Notes under the pieces: generated by a model | Seen by the model: the letters and a program-made list of their open reading frames with translations, nothing else | Database searches by the model: none | What the model was told of the DNA's origin: nothing | In this document: piece after piece, positions 1-8,431 of the stretch | Layout of the letters: each line of letters opens with the position of its first letter | How positions within the stretch are numbered: the first letter of the stretch is position 1 | Made by a program: the position numbers and the translations under genes | From: Sphingobacteriia bacterium | GTDB taxonomy: Bacteria > Bacteroidota > Bacteroidia > Chitinophagales > Chitinophagaceae | Direction of reading: 5' to 3' | NCBI GenBank assembly: GCA_017304675.1 | Contig: JAFKLS010000018.1 | Span: 186,001-250,000 of the forward strand | Length of the DNA: 64,000 nucleotides

Positions 1-200
1 ACCGCGAATTGTATTCACAGCATAAAAGCAGTAACTGATAATAGCTGTTGAGCACTAATCACATACATACAAAGTAGTATACAACAATATCGCTATAACT
101 AATAATGGCATGTTAAACAATAATCATTAAAAAAAAATCTATTAGGTATACCTGTTTAATTGTGTAGCGTGCAAAGAAGATGTTAAGAAAAGGAGCTTAA

Positions 201-239
201 TAAAAAAGGCTGAAATATTTGTTATAAATATCTCAGCCT
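201..239 (-). terminator. Rho-independent terminator of tRNA-Met
   Basis: Read on the minus strand, a hairpin with arms of about 14 bp (one mismatch) and a 5-nt loop is followed directly by a run of T. It lies just downstream of the tRNA gene. Seen in sequence. Confidence 0.85.
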
Positions 240-242
240 GAG

Positions 243-316
243 TAGCGAGGAGCAGACTTGAACTGCCGACCTTCGGGTTATGAATCCGATGCTCTAACCA
301 GCTGAGCTACCTCGCC
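243..316 (-). tRNA. tRNA-Met (CAT anticodon), elongator type
   Basis: The minus strand folds into a 74-nt cloverleaf: 7-bp acceptor stem with a G1-U72 wobble, a D-arm containing GGTTAGAGC, anticodon loop TTCATAA, and a T-loop TTCAAGT. The anticodon is CAT. The A31-C39 pair at the end of the anticodon stem is a mismatch. The D-arm and the paired acceptor end argue against an initiator tRNA. A lysidine-modified tRNA-Ile2 also carries CAT and is the main alternative. CCA is not encoded. A terminator follows at once. Confidence 0.9.
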
Positions 317-373
317 AAAAAATCTTTTTCGATTTCGGGTTGCAAATATAGGGATAGAATCGGTTCTGAAAAC

Positions 374-2440
374 TTAGTAAGCCAATAATTTAGCAATTCT
401 GTTCTGTACTTTCTCTACTGTAGGCAGCATAGCAGCTTCGAGTACTGTATTTATTGGTACTGCAGGCAGGTTTAAAGCACCTATCACTTCTACTTTCGCA
501 TCTAAAAAATGATAGCAATTATTGGAAATGCGTAAAGACAATGCTTCTGCAAATGAATTATTTTGTTGCTCTTCACTCAACACAATTACTTTACCATGTT
601 TGGTAACGCTCTCAAAAACCAGTTCTTCGTCTAAAGGATATAAAGTTCTCAGGTCTACCACTTCAACTTGCCCCGGGAATTTTTTTGCTGCGTTTTTGGC
701 CCAATACACTCCCATTCCGTATGTGATAATGGTTACAGTTTCTCCTTTTTTAATTTTTTCCATCTCTGCCTGAAGTGTTATGGCTCCTTTTCCGAAAGGA
801 AGTACATAATCACTGGAAGGTTCTATTGTTTTGGCATCTTCCGTACCGGGAACTTTACTCCAGTATAACCCTTTATGCTCCAGTATTACAACGGGGTTTG
901 GGTCATAAAAAGCTGCTTTCATAATACCCTTCATGTCTGCCGCATTAGATGGATAAGCCACTTTAATCCCCTTTACAGTTAACAAAGTGCTCTCAATGCT
1001 GCCACTATGGTAAGGCCCGCCTCCGCCGTAAGCTCCTACAGGAACCCTTAACACCATTTGTACCGGAAACTTTCCGTTACTCAGGTAATTGGATTTTGAT
1101 ATTTCTGTTACCAACTGGTTAAATGCAGGATAAATATAATCTGCGAACTGTACCTCTACAATTGGTTTTAAACCCAATGCGCTCATACCAACTGTTGAAC
1201 CTACAATATAAGCCTCCTGTATGGCGGTATTAAACACCCTGCTATCGCCAAACTTTTCTGCCAAGGTTGCTGTTTCTCTAAACACACCACCTAATCTTTT
1301 ACCAACATCCTGGCCATATAAAACAGCTTCAGGGTGTGCATCCATAATTTCTTCAATGGCATGTAATGCCGCATCTACCATGATTATTTTTTCGCCACCC
1401 TTAGGTGTTCTTTGCCCTCTTTCCTCCTTTATAGGTGTAGGCGCAAACACGTTTGCTGCCACATCTGCCGCATCCGGCTCAGCAGCCTTAGAAGCTGTAT
1501 CGAAAGTTTCCTGTATCTCTTTTAAAGAACTGTTTTCTACTTCGTTAATTTCATGTTCATTAAACCCTGCACCTGTTAACAATAACCTTAACTTAGGAAT
1601 AGGATCGTACAAACCATGTTTTAAAAGGTCTTCCCTGTTTCTATAAAATTCTCTCCTTACACCGCTGGTATGATGCCCCAATAAAGGCACTTTGGCATGT
1701 ACCAATACAGGTTTTCTTTCATTGCGGGCATAAGCAATTGCCTGACTCATGGCTTCATAACTCCTCATAAAATCGCTGCCATCACATTGCATTTTCTTTA
1801 ACCCTTTAAATCCGTCGGCATATTCATAGGCATTCATAGCCCTTATCTCATCTGCACTGGCCGATATGCTCCACTGATTATCCTGCACCAGGTAAACAAT
1901 GGGTAATTGCTTTAAAACAGCAAACTGAAAAGCCTCACTTACTTCACCTTCTGTAACACTGCCATCGCCCAAAGAACAAACCACTACCGGGTTTTCTCCA
2001 TGCTCCCCTTTTTTTAACAAGGCAAGGTTATGTTGTTCTAAATATTGAATACCCTGGGCCAACCCTGTAGTGGGTATTGCCTGCATGCCGGTAGCGCTGC
2101 TTTGATGGATGATACCGGGTTTTCCGGCTGCTTTGTTGCTGGGATGGCAGTAGTAAGATCTGCCCCCGGAAAAAGGATCATCTTTTTTAGCAAGCAACTG
2201 CAGCATTAGTTCATAAGGGGTAAAGCCAGATGATAGCATAATACTATCATCCCTGTAATAAGGGCTTACCCAGTCGCACTCCAGTAATTGCATTCCGGTA
2301 GCTATTTGAATAGCTTCATGCCCACGAGATGTTGAGTGTACATACTTACAAACCTGGCGGTTTGCTTCATATGTATCGCACATAGCTTTGGCCGTTACCA
2401 TCAGCTTATATGCCCTCATTAATGTATCTTTTGTTAGCAT
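374..2440 (-). CDS. 2-oxoisovalerate/pyruvate-type dehydrogenase E1, alpha-beta fusion
   Basis: Thiamine-diphosphate-dependent E1 component that decarboxylates a branched-chain (or related) 2-oxoacid and passes the acyl group to lipoyl-E2. At 688 aa it joins both E1 subunits in one chain. The alpha half (about 1-330) has the ThDP motif GDGSVTEGE near residues 158-166 with the closing N at 188. An acidic, Ala/Pro-rich linker follows. The beta half (about 350-688) begins after GEKIIMVDAA and has the GQDVG and FADYIYPAFNQ segments. Fused E1 proteins are common in Bacteroidota. No E2 or E3 gene is in the window, so the substrate is not fixed by context. The start MLTKDTLMRAY fits the family. Confidence 0.9.
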   Translation of the reverse strand: MLTKDTLMRAYKLMVTAKAMCDTYEANRQVCKYVHSTSRGHEAIQIATGMQLLECDWVSPYYRDDSIMLSSGFTPYELMLQLLAKKDDPFSGGRSYYCHPSNKAAGKPGIIHQSSATGMQAIPTTGLAQGIQYLEQHNLALLKKGEHGENPVVVCSLGDGSVTEGEVSEAFQFAVLKQLPIVYLVQDNQWSISASADEIRAMNAYEYADGFKGLKKMQCDGSDFMRSYEAMSQAIAYARNERKPVLVHAKVPLLGHHTSGVRREFYRNREDLLKHGLYDPIPKLRLLLTGAGFNEHEINEVENSSLKEIQETFDTASKAAEPDAADVAANVFAPTPIKEERGQRTPKGGEKIIMVDAALHAIEEIMDAHPEAVLYGQDVGKRLGGVFRETATLAEKFGDSRVFNTAIQEAYIVGSTVGMSALGLKPIVEVQFADYIYPAFNQLVTEISKSNYLSNGKFPVQMVLRVPVGAYGGGGPYHSGSIESTLLTVKGIKVAYPSNAADMKGIMKAAFYDPNPVVILEHKGLYWSKVPGTEDAKTIEPSSDYVLPFGKGAITLQAEMEKIKKGETVTIITYGMGVYWAKNAAKKFPGQVEVVDLRTLYPLDEELVFESVTKHGKVIVLSEEQQNNSFAEALSLRISNNCYHFLDAKVEVIGALNLPAVPINTVLEAAMLPTVEKVQNRIAKLLAY

Positions 2441-2459
2441 GATTTAACTATTCAATCAG

Positions 2460-3071
2460 TTATTTTATTTCTACTTCAAACATTTTTTCGTTCTCAAAAA
2501 AGCCTTCTAATACATCTCCCACAACGCATTCACCAACACCGGCAGGTGTTCCCGTAAAAACCATATCGCCAATATTGAGGGAGAAATAATTAGATATATG
2601 CGATACGAGGTAATCGAAAGAAAAGATCATATCGCTGCTATCACCTTTCTGAACAGTTTTCTTATTGTTGAGCAAAGAAAAATGGATAGGGTTTTTAAGC
2701 ATTTCAGGTGTTAAAGGCAGCCATTTGCCTGCAATGGCAGAATTATCCCATGCTTTTGCCTTTTCCCAGGGCAATCCTTTTTTCTTCAGCTCTGCCTGCA
2801 CATCCCTTGCTGTAAAATCTATACCAACAGTGATCTGATTGTAATATTTGCTTGCGTGTTTTTCAGGAATATATCTCCCGTTTTTGCTGATCTGTAAAAC
2901 CAGCTCTAATTCATAGTGCAGCTCGTTAGAAAACTCCGGGTAATAAAAAGGAGTGTGAGTCTGTAATAAAGCACTTTTAGGCTTCATAAATATTACAGGC
3001 TCTTCCGGAACAGCGTTCCCCAATTCTTTTGCATGGTCGGCATAGTTTCTGCCAACACAAAATATTTTCAT
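2460..3071 (-). CDS. Fumarylacetoacetate hydrolase (FAH) family protein, acylpyruvase-like
   Basis: 203 aa, the size of the short single-domain FAH enzymes (FAHD1/acylpyruvase, oxaloacetate decarboxylase). It starts MKIFCVGRNYADHAKEL, as these do. The metal-binding acidic residues are visible as the E-x-E of HYELELVLQI (near residue 54) and the D of GIDFTARDVQ. The C-terminal GTPAGVG segment is also typical. Such enzymes cleave or decarboxylate small beta-diketo acids in the cytoplasm using Mg or Mn. The exact substrate cannot be told from sequence. The gene lies 19 bp upstream of the E1 fusion on the same strand and may be co-transcribed with it. Confidence 0.88.
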   Translation of the reverse strand: MKIFCVGRNYADHAKELGNAVPEEPVIFMKPKSALLQTHTPFYYPEFSNELHYELELVLQISKNGRYIPEKHASKYYNQITVGIDFTARDVQAELKKKGLPWEKAKAWDNSAIAGKWLPLTPEMLKNPIHFSLLNNKKTVQKGDSSDMIFSFDYLVSHISNYFSLNIGDMVFTGTPAGVGECVVGDVLEGFFENEKMFEVEIK

Positions 3072-3195
3072 AGCTGTAGCATTAAATATTAATTAAGTAA
3101 CCTGGTAACGATGGTGGCTAAGAATAGCCAGAATAATGTCTTAATGGATTACTTGAATTATATTTCCACTACCTATAAACTACGAAATGAGGTCT

Positions 3196-3774
3196 TTATT
3201 GTGTGAAGGATAAATTATTTACTGAATTCATGGTTTTTTCTATGCCTATAAAGGCAAAAGATTCAATAGCCTCTATACATTTTTCTATTTTTTTATGAAC
3301 TACCGGCAGTTCCTCGTTCCACCAGTTGCCCAAAACAAACTGGGCCTGCATTCCTTTAGGATAATTATTGCCAATGCCAAATCTGAGTTTAGGATATTGA
3401 TCTGTACCTAATGTTAATTGAATATCTTTTAGTCCGTTATGCCCGCCATCACTCCCGGATGGCCTTAAGCGGATTTTGCTCAGTGGTATGGCCAATTCGT
3501 CAACAATTGTTAAGGTGTTTTCCAGGGCTACTTTCTCTTTGTCCATCCAATATTTAAAAGCCTTACCACTTAAGTTCATGTAAGTGGTGGGTTTAATGCA
3601 AATAAACAACCTGCCTTTAATTTTTACTTCTGCCACATAAGCAAGGCGATCTGATTTAAATAAGCCTCCATGCTTTAAAGCAAATGCATCTACCACATCG
3701 AAGCCAATATTATGGCGGGTATGGCGGTATTCATCACCTATATTACCCAAACCAACAATCAGGTATTTATTCAT
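3196..3774 (-). CDS. pth: Peptidyl-tRNA hydrolase
   Basis: Cleaves the ester bond of peptidyl-tRNAs dropped from ribosomes. It is 192 aa, the normal length. The N-terminal signature GLGNIGDEYRHTRHNIGF carries the catalytic His (TRHN). DELAIPLSKIR holds the catalytic Asp, and SGSDGGHNGLK is the substrate loop. The usual GLGNPG is GLGNIG here, a harmless-looking change. It follows rplY, with a terminator and its own candidate promoter in between. The rplY-pth neighbourhood is widespread in bacteria. Confidence 0.95.
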   Translation of the reverse strand: MNKYLIVGLGNIGDEYRHTRHNIGFDVVDAFALKHGGLFKSDRLAYVAEVKIKGRLFICIKPTTYMNLSGKAFKYWMDKEKVALENTLTIVDELAIPLSKIRLRPSGSDGGHNGLKDIQLTLGTDQYPKLRFGIGNNYPKGMQAQFVLGNWWNEELPVVHKKIEKCIEAIESFAFIGIEKTMNSVNNLSFTQ

Positions 3775-3779
3775 AAGTA

Positions 3780-3809
3780 TAAAAATATTGAATAGTCAAA
3801 TGTTCCAAA
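3780..3809 (-). promoter_or_regulatory. Candidate Bacteroidota promoter of pth
   Basis: On the minus strand TTTG (3806-3809) is followed after 18 nt by TATTTTTA (3780-3787), one base off the -7 consensus TAnnTTTG. It lies 5 nt before the pth ATG and just behind the rplY terminator. Inferred from the motif only. Confidence 0.45.
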
Positions 3810-3839
3810 TAAAAAATCCCCCAACTACTGTTGAGGGAT
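3810..3839 (-). terminator. Terminator between rplY and pth
   Basis: On the minus strand a 10-bp stem (ATCCCTCAAC pairing with GTTGGGGGAT, one G-U pair) with an AGTA loop is followed by a run of T. It lies directly downstream of rplY. Seen in sequence. Confidence 0.85.
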
Positions 3840-3860
3840 CAATCAACTGAAAACGTTGAA

Positions 3861-4448
3861 TTATTTTTTTGCAGGAGTTGCTGCTGCAGCCTCTTCTTGT
3901 TTTAATTGTCTTGTCATTACTACAGATGCAACTGGAATGCGTGGAGAGTTAATCACTTCCATGTTTTCTGCATTTACATCTTCAACACGAATATTACCGT
4001 TAACAGCCAGGTTAGTGATATCTACCTCAATATTCTCTTTAAGGAATTTTGGTAATGTTTTCACTTTTAAAGATTTCATTTTGGTAACCAGCTTACCACC
4101 ATCTTTTACCCCGATAGAGTTACCAACAAATTTTAATGGTAAGGTAGCGATTACTTTTTTGTCTTCAACCAGTTCCAGTAAATCAACGTGTATTAAAGAG
4201 TCATCAACTTTATCAAATTGCAAATCTTTTAAAATGCATTTGTACGTTTTTCCATCTACTTTAACCTCTGCCAATTGGAATTGAGAAGTGTATACTAAAG
4301 GCTTAAAAGCTTTTGCAGGAGCAGAAAAATTAACTTCTGTAGCACCCCCGTAAATTACACCTGGCACTGATTCCTGAGAGCGAAGTTCGCGGGTGGCTTT
4401 TTTGCCGAATTCGGTCCTCAGTTGTCCTTCGATTGTAACTGTTTTCAT
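3861..4448 (-). CDS. rplY: 50S ribosomal protein L25/general stress protein Ctc
   Basis: Binds 5S rRNA in the large subunit. At 195 aa it is the long two-domain form: an N-terminal L25 domain (about 1-90, starting MKTVTIEGQLRTEFGKKATREL) and a C-terminal TL5/CTC beta-domain (about 95-180, LLELVEDKKV and following). An Ala/Lys-rich tail ends the protein. The ATG lies 20 nt behind a perfect -7 box. A strong hairpin terminator separates it from pth downstream. Confidence 0.93.
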   Translation of the reverse strand: MKTVTIEGQLRTEFGKKATRELRSQESVPGVIYGGATEVNFSAPAKAFKPLVYTSQFQLAEVKVDGKTYKCILKDLQFDKVDDSLIHVDLLELVEDKKVIATLPLKFVGNSIGVKDGGKLVTKMKSLKVKTLPKFLKENIEVDITNLAVNGNIRVEDVNAENMEVINSPRIPVASVVMTRQLKQEEAAAATPAKK

Positions 4449-4467
4449 TTTTTATTTTTTTGGACGG

Positions 4468-4475
4468 CAAAAGTA
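4468..4475 (-). promoter_or_regulatory. -7 box of the rplY promoter
   Basis: TACTTTTG on the minus strand matches TAnnTTTG and lies 19 nt before the rplY start. No clear -33 TTTG was found at the usual distance. Confidence 0.5.
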
Positions 4476-4620
4476 AGGAAAAAGGTAGAAAAGATATACG
4501 GTTTGTTAAGCAAAAGGGTAAATAAAACTTTCAAAAAAGCAGCTCTTTACTGTATTCTTCTGTAAATACTGCTTCCGGATGCTTTATTTACCCCGCCGGA
4601 GTATATTGGAACAATAGTGT

Positions 4621-5571
4621 TTACCGTTTCAATTGAGAGTGAATGAATAAGCTTGTAATACTCTTATTCTCATAGGCATTACGTATTGCTATGGCGAATA
4701 AATCGGCCACAGAAATCACTTTTATTTTGGCGCTTTCCTGTTTTAGTGGAATGGTATCGCATACCACCAATTCTTCCAGAACGCTGTTTTCAATATTCTC
4801 ATATGCTTTGCCGCTTAAAATCGGGTGTGTACATAAAGCCCTAACACTTTTTGCTCCTTTTTCTTTTAAAAGGCCTGCAGCTTTGGCAAGTGTGCCTCCG
4901 GTATCGCAAATATCATCAATCAAAATAATATCTCTACCTGCTACATCTCCAATTACCACCATACTGGCAATTTCGTTAGCTCTTTTCCTGTGTTTATCGC
5001 AAATCACCATTTCTGCATTAAAATAACTGGCAATTTCCCTTACCCTGTTGGTGCTGCCCACATCTGGCGCTGCAAATGTTAAATTAGCCAGCTTTAATTG
5101 TTCAATATAGGGAATGAAAATAGCGGAGCTGTCTAAATGATCAACCGGGATATCAAAAAAGGCCTGTATTTGCGGTGCATGCAAATCCATGGTAATAACC
5201 CTGTTGGCGCCAGCAGCTTCTAACAAAGTAGCCACCAGTTTACTGCCTATTGCTACACGGGGCTTATCTTTCCTGTCTTGGCGGGCAAAACCATAGTACG
5301 GCAGAACGGCAATAATCTTATAGGCACTTGCTCTTTTTGCCGCATCAATCATTAATAAAAGCTCCATTAAATTATCGGTAGGTGCAAAAGTGCTCTGAAT
5401 GAGAAAAACATAATCTCCGCGGATACTTTCTAGGAAAATGGGCTGAAATTCTCCGTCGCTGAACTTTTGAACATTCACTTTACCGAGCGGTGCCCCAAAA
5501 CGTTGGGCTATTTTTTCTGCCAGCTTTTGAGAGCCGGTGCCAGAAAAAATCTTAACTGAGGGATTCATCAT
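4621..5571 (-). CDS. prs: Ribose-phosphate pyrophosphokinase (PRPP synthase)
   Basis: Makes PRPP from ribose-5-phosphate and ATP for nucleotide, His and Trp synthesis. The chosen start is MMNPSVKIFSG, because family members begin with KIFSG a few residues in. The open frame runs 23 codons further upstream, but that stretch does not look like the family. The PRPP loop DDICDTGGT, the metal/ATP segment VITMDLHAPQIQAFF and the flexible-loop region FARQDRKDKPR are all present. Length is about 316 aa, as expected. It diverges from radC. Confidence 0.95.
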   Translation of the reverse strand: MMNPSVKIFSGTGSQKLAEKIAQRFGAPLGKVNVQKFSDGEFQPIFLESIRGDYVFLIQSTFAPTDNLMELLLMIDAAKRASAYKIIAVLPYYGFARQDRKDKPRVAIGSKLVATLLEAAGANRVITMDLHAPQIQAFFDIPVDHLDSSAIFIPYIEQLKLANLTFAAPDVGSTNRVREIASYFNAEMVICDKHRKRANEIASMVVIGDVAGRDIILIDDICDTGGTLAKAAGLLKEKGAKSVRALCTHPILSGKAYENIENSVLEELVVCDTIPLKQESAKIKVISVADLFAIAIRNAYENKSITSLFIHSQLKR

Positions 5572-5588
5572 ATAATAAGAGTGTGGCG

Positions 5589-5596
5589 CGAAGATA
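5589..5596 (-). promoter_or_regulatory. Possible -7 box upstream of prs
   Basis: TATCTTCG on the minus strand differs by one base from TAnnTTTG and ends 17 nt before the prs start. The same octamer lies before dut. Weak evidence. Confidence 0.3.
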
Positions 5597-5680
5597 TAAT
5601 GACCTTGCAAAATTTTAAAGCCTAAACAGATTTTAGGCAAAAAATAATCCTATTTGTATATTACATTAAATTTTTTAATA

Positions 5681-6364
5681 ATGATAAAAATAAAGGATTG
5701 GCATACAGACGACCGGCCACGGGAAAAGATGCTCCTGAAAGGAGCAGAAGTTTTAAGCAATGCCGAATTACTGGCAATACTCATTAATCATGGAACCAGG
5801 GATAAAACAGCACTGGATCTTGCCAAAATGCTTTTAACTGCCTGCAACAATAACTGGACCGCTCTTAGCAGATTGTCTGTAAAAGAAATCCTGAGCCTGA
5901 AAATAAAAGGAATAGGGATTGTCAAAGCAGTAACCATTTCTGCTGCCTTGCAAATAGCCAACAGGCGTGATATGGATGTTTACGAGCCTTTCATCATTAA
6001 GGGAAGTGAGGATATTGCTTATTTTTTAAAAGCCAAATTTCAGTACCATTCCACCGAAACATTTGTTGTAGTTTATCTTAATGCAGGCAACAGGGTACTG
6101 CAGCATGAAATTATTAGTACTGGCGGCATTACCGGAACTATTGCCGACCCAAGGGTGATTCTTAAAAAAGCATTGGAGCAAAATGCTACCGCACTCATTC
6201 TTTCGCATAACCATCCAAGCGGCAGTTTAAAGCCGAGCCGGGCAGACGAAATGCTTACCATTAAAATAAGAGAAGCTGCTGCGCTTTTAGATATAAAAGT
6301 AATAGACCATATTATTGTTGGCCAGAGCGGCTATTTCAGTTTTGCTGATGCGGGATTACTGTAA
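5681..6364 (+). CDS. radC: RadC-family JAB-domain protein (UPF0758)
   Basis: RadC-like protein, about 227 aa. The ATG at 5681 (MIKIKDWHTDDRPREK) is preferred over an upstream TTG because family members begin this way. An N-terminal helix-hairpin-helix-like part (about 1-100, LSVKEILSLKIKGIG) is followed by a JAB/MPN metalloprotease-like domain. The metal motif is complete: HNHPSG, then PSRAD. The cellular role is not established despite the name. It is followed by a convergent DUF3467 gene. Confidence 0.92.
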   Translation: MIKIKDWHTDDRPREKMLLKGAEVLSNAELLAILINHGTRDKTALDLAKMLLTACNNNWTALSRLSVKEILSLKIKGIGIVKAVTISAALQIANRRDMDVYEPFIIKGSEDIAYFLKAKFQYHSTETFVVVYLNAGNRVLQHEIISTGGITGTIADPRVILKKALEQNATALILSHNHPSGSLKPSRADEMLTIKIREAAALLDIKVIDHIIVGQSGYFSFADAGLL

Positions 6365-6372
6365 ACAAATAA

Positions 6373-6404
6373 GCGAATATGCAACATTGCGCCTGCACAT
6401 TCGC
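6373..6404. terminator. Possible bidirectional terminator between radC and the DUF3467 gene
   Basis: Inverted repeat GCGAAT...ATTCGC, extended by a mismatch and three more pairs, with a 12-nt loop, between two convergent genes. The T-tail is poor, so the assignment is tentative. Confidence 0.35.
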
Positions 6405-6442
6405 CTGTTATCAATCTCGTTTCCTTTTACAGATACTATAAA

Positions 6443-6751
6443 TTAAGCCTGTGCCACCGGGCCGCCAAAATTCATTGGAATTTCAATTTGTTCCAGGTCT
6501 TGTATACTGCCATTAGTCGCCTCATAACGTTCTATATTCTCAACCAGTGCTTTCATAAAACGTTTAGCATGCATAGGTGTTAGAATAATCCTGCTTTTTA
6601 CTTTACTTTTTGGAGTTCCGGGCATTACATTCACAAAGTCTACCACAAATTCTGCATGGCTATGGGTAATAATGGCAAGATTAGCATATTCCCCCTCTGC
6701 CACTTCTTCAGATATCTCAATATTCAATTGGTTTTGCTGCTGTTCGCTCAT
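6443..6751 (-). CDS. DUF3467 domain-containing protein
   Basis: About 102 aa from the ATG at 6751 (MSEQQQNQLNIEISEEVAEG). The frame runs further upstream, but the promoter lies inside that extension, which supports this start. The sequence matches the DUF3467 family found throughout Bacteroidota: ANLAIITHSHAEFVVDFV, then PGTPKSKVKSRIILTPMHAKR. No enzyme motifs, signal peptide or membrane segment. The function is unknown. It is divergent from folD. Confidence 0.85.
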   Translation of the reverse strand: MSEQQQNQLNIEISEEVAEGEYANLAIITHSHAEFVVDFVNVMPGTPKSKVKSRIILTPMHAKRFMKALVENIERYEATNGSIQDLEQIEIPMNFGGPVAQA

Positions 6752-6765
6752 AATGAAAATTTGCA

Positions 6766-6795
6766 CAAAAGTAACAGATAGTTTGCATAGGCAAA
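6766..6795 (-). promoter_or_regulatory. Promoter of the DUF3467 gene (-33/-7 Bacteroidota type)
   Basis: On the minus strand TTTG (6792-6795), an 18-nt spacer, then TACTTTTG (6766-6773), 14 nt before the ATG. This is one of the clearest full promoter matches in the window. Confidence 0.6.
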
Positions 6796-6817
6796 TCATC
6801 TTACCACACAATAACAT

Positions 6818-6825
6818 TACTTTTG
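6818..6825 (+). promoter_or_regulatory. -7 box directly before folD
   Basis: TACTTTTG ends only 4 nt before the folD ATG, so a transcript starting from it would have almost no leader. No clear -33 TTTG is seen. Confidence 0.45.
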
Positions 6826-6829
6826 CGGC

Positions 6830-7705
6830 ATGTTAGTACTCGATGGTAAAATTGCCTCTCATGCAATTAAAGAATCGCTCAAAACACAAGTGGCATCTAT
6901 TGTACAATCTGGTAAAAGGGCACCGCATTTAGCAGCCATATTAGTAGGTAACAATGGTGCCAGCGAAACGTATGTAGCCAGTAAAGTTAAAAATTGTGCC
7001 GAAATAGGCTTCGAATCTACGCTTATACGCTTAGAGGCCAATGTTACGGAAGCAGTATTACTGGCAACCATTGAAGAATTAAATAATAATGATTTGATTG
7101 ATGGCATACTGGTGCAATTGCCCTTGCCTAAACATATTAGTGAACAAAAAGTTATTGAAGCCATAAATCCCCATAAGGATGTTGATGGGTTTCATCCCAC
7201 CAGTGCCGGGAAACTCGTGCAGGGTTTACCCACTTTTATACCGGCTACACCATATGGTATTGTTTTAATGTTAGAACATTTTAACATTACTACCAAAGGC
7301 AAACATGCTGTAATAATAGGCAGAAGCAATATTGTAGGCAGGCCTATGAGTATTTTATTAAGCAGTAACAGCCCTTTTGGTAACTGCACCGTTACCATTT
7401 GCCACAGCCATACGCCTAATTTAAAAGATATTTGTTTGCAGGGTGATATATTGGTGGCCGCATTAGGCAGGCCTGAATTTGTAACAGCGGATATGGTTAA
7501 AGACGGAGCTGTGGTAATTGATGTTGGTATCACCCGTGTAGAAGATGCATCGGCAAAAAAAGGTTTCAGGATAAAAGGCGATGTTGCCTATAACGAAGTG
7601 GCTCTTAAAGCCTCGGCCATTACCCCTGTTCCGGGAGGTGTAGGGTTAATGACTATTGCCGGATTACTAAAAAATACATTACAGGCTTATTTAAGCAATG
7701 AATAA
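6830..7705 (+). CDS. folD: Methylenetetrahydrofolate dehydrogenase/cyclohydrolase
   Basis: Bifunctional enzyme interconverting 5,10-methylene-THF and 10-formyl-THF with NADP. It is 291 aa. The catalytic segment YVASKVKNCAEIG contains the Y and K of the YxxxK-type active site. DGILVQLPLPKH and DVDGFHP are the folate-site signatures. IGRSNIVGRPMSILL is the NADP-binding loop, and ITPVPGGVG is near the C-terminus. The stop overlaps the queE start by 8 bp, so the two are probably translationally coupled. Confidence 0.96.
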   Translation: MLVLDGKIASHAIKESLKTQVASIVQSGKRAPHLAAILVGNNGASETYVASKVKNCAEIGFESTLIRLEANVTEAVLLATIEELNNNDLIDGILVQLPLPKHISEQKVIEAINPHKDVDGFHPTSAGKLVQGLPTFIPATPYGIVLMLEHFNITTKGKHAVIIGRSNIVGRPMSILLSSNSPFGNCTVTICHSHTPNLKDICLQGDILVAALGRPEFVTADMVKDGAVVIDVGITRVEDASAKKGFRIKGDVAYNEVALKASAITPVPGGVGLMTIAGLLKNTLQAYLSNE

Positions 7706-8363
7706 TACAACGGATATAAAGACCCTCAATACAAATTTACCTGTAATGGAAAGCTTTTACACTTTACAGGGTGAAGGCTTTTACCAGGGAAGGGCAGCTT
7801 ATTTTATAAGGCTGGGAGGTTGCGATGTGGGCTGTATTTGGTGCGATGTAAAAGAAAGCTGGGATGCAGATAAACATCCAAAATTCAATATTCACGAAAT
7901 TGTACAAAAAGCAATTGCAGATTGCCAGTTACAAATAACCCGTAACCCAAACCCGGTAAGCGGAAATTTAGTTGTTATTACCGGAGGCGAGCCCCTGCTT
8001 CATAACTTGAATGAACTTACACTTGCTTTGCAGAAAGCCGGTTTTGAAACCAATATTGAAACATCTGGTTCATCTCCCCTGAGCGGTTATTGGAATTGGA
8101 TTTGCTTATCTCCAAAAAAATTCAAAGCACCTTTACCTGAAGTTGTTAAAGCTGCAAACGAGTTGAAAGTGGTTATTTTCAATAAACACGATTTTGAATG
8201 GGCAGAACAATATGCCGCACAGGTAAACGAACATTGTAAACTATACCTGCAGCCCGAATGGAATAAGAGAGAAATTGTTACGCCACTGATCATAGAATAT
8301 ATTAAGGAAAACCCAAAATGGGAATTGAGTATACAGATTCACAAATACATCAACGTTCCTTAA
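7698..8363 (+). CDS. queE: 7-carboxy-7-deazaguanine synthase (radical SAM)
   Basis: Converts 6-carboxytetrahydropterin to 7-carboxy-7-deazaguanine in queuosine synthesis. The protein is 221 aa, the short radical-SAM type. The cluster motif is C-x3-C-x2-C in GGCDVGCIWCD. It is preceded by ESFYTLQGEGFYQG, a strong QueE signature (usually FxTxQGEG). VVITGGEPLLH is the GGEP SAM-binding motif. The start overlaps folD by 8 bp. Other queuosine genes are not in the window. Confidence 0.93.
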   Translation: MNNTTDIKTLNTNLPVMESFYTLQGEGFYQGRAAYFIRLGGCDVGCIWCDVKESWDADKHPKFNIHEIVQKAIADCQLQITRNPNPVSGNLVVITGGEPLLHNLNELTLALQKAGFETNIETSGSSPLSGYWNWICLSPKKFKAPLPEVVKAANELKVVIFNKHDFEWAEQYAAQVNEHCKLYLQPEWNKREIVTPLIIEYIKENPKWELSIQIHKYINVP

Positions 8364-8431
8364 AAAAAAATTTAGAAAGTTTTAAAGCTTTTCAAAAGTT
8401 CATATTTGCAAGATTTGTCGAACTTGCCTGT

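Noticed and set aside
1..200. Possible gene or RNA upstream of the tRNA-Met terminator
   Set aside because: No open frame or hairpin of note; nothing supportable.
1221..1646. Plus-strand open frame of 141 codons inside the E1 fusion gene
   Set aside because: Lies fully opposite a well-supported gene; composition is that of an antisense shadow (Ser/Leu/Ile-rich) with no family resemblance.
8318..8431. Upstream extension of the PorE-like gene
   Set aside because: It overlaps queE and lacks a signal peptide; the ATG at 8432 gives a clean one.
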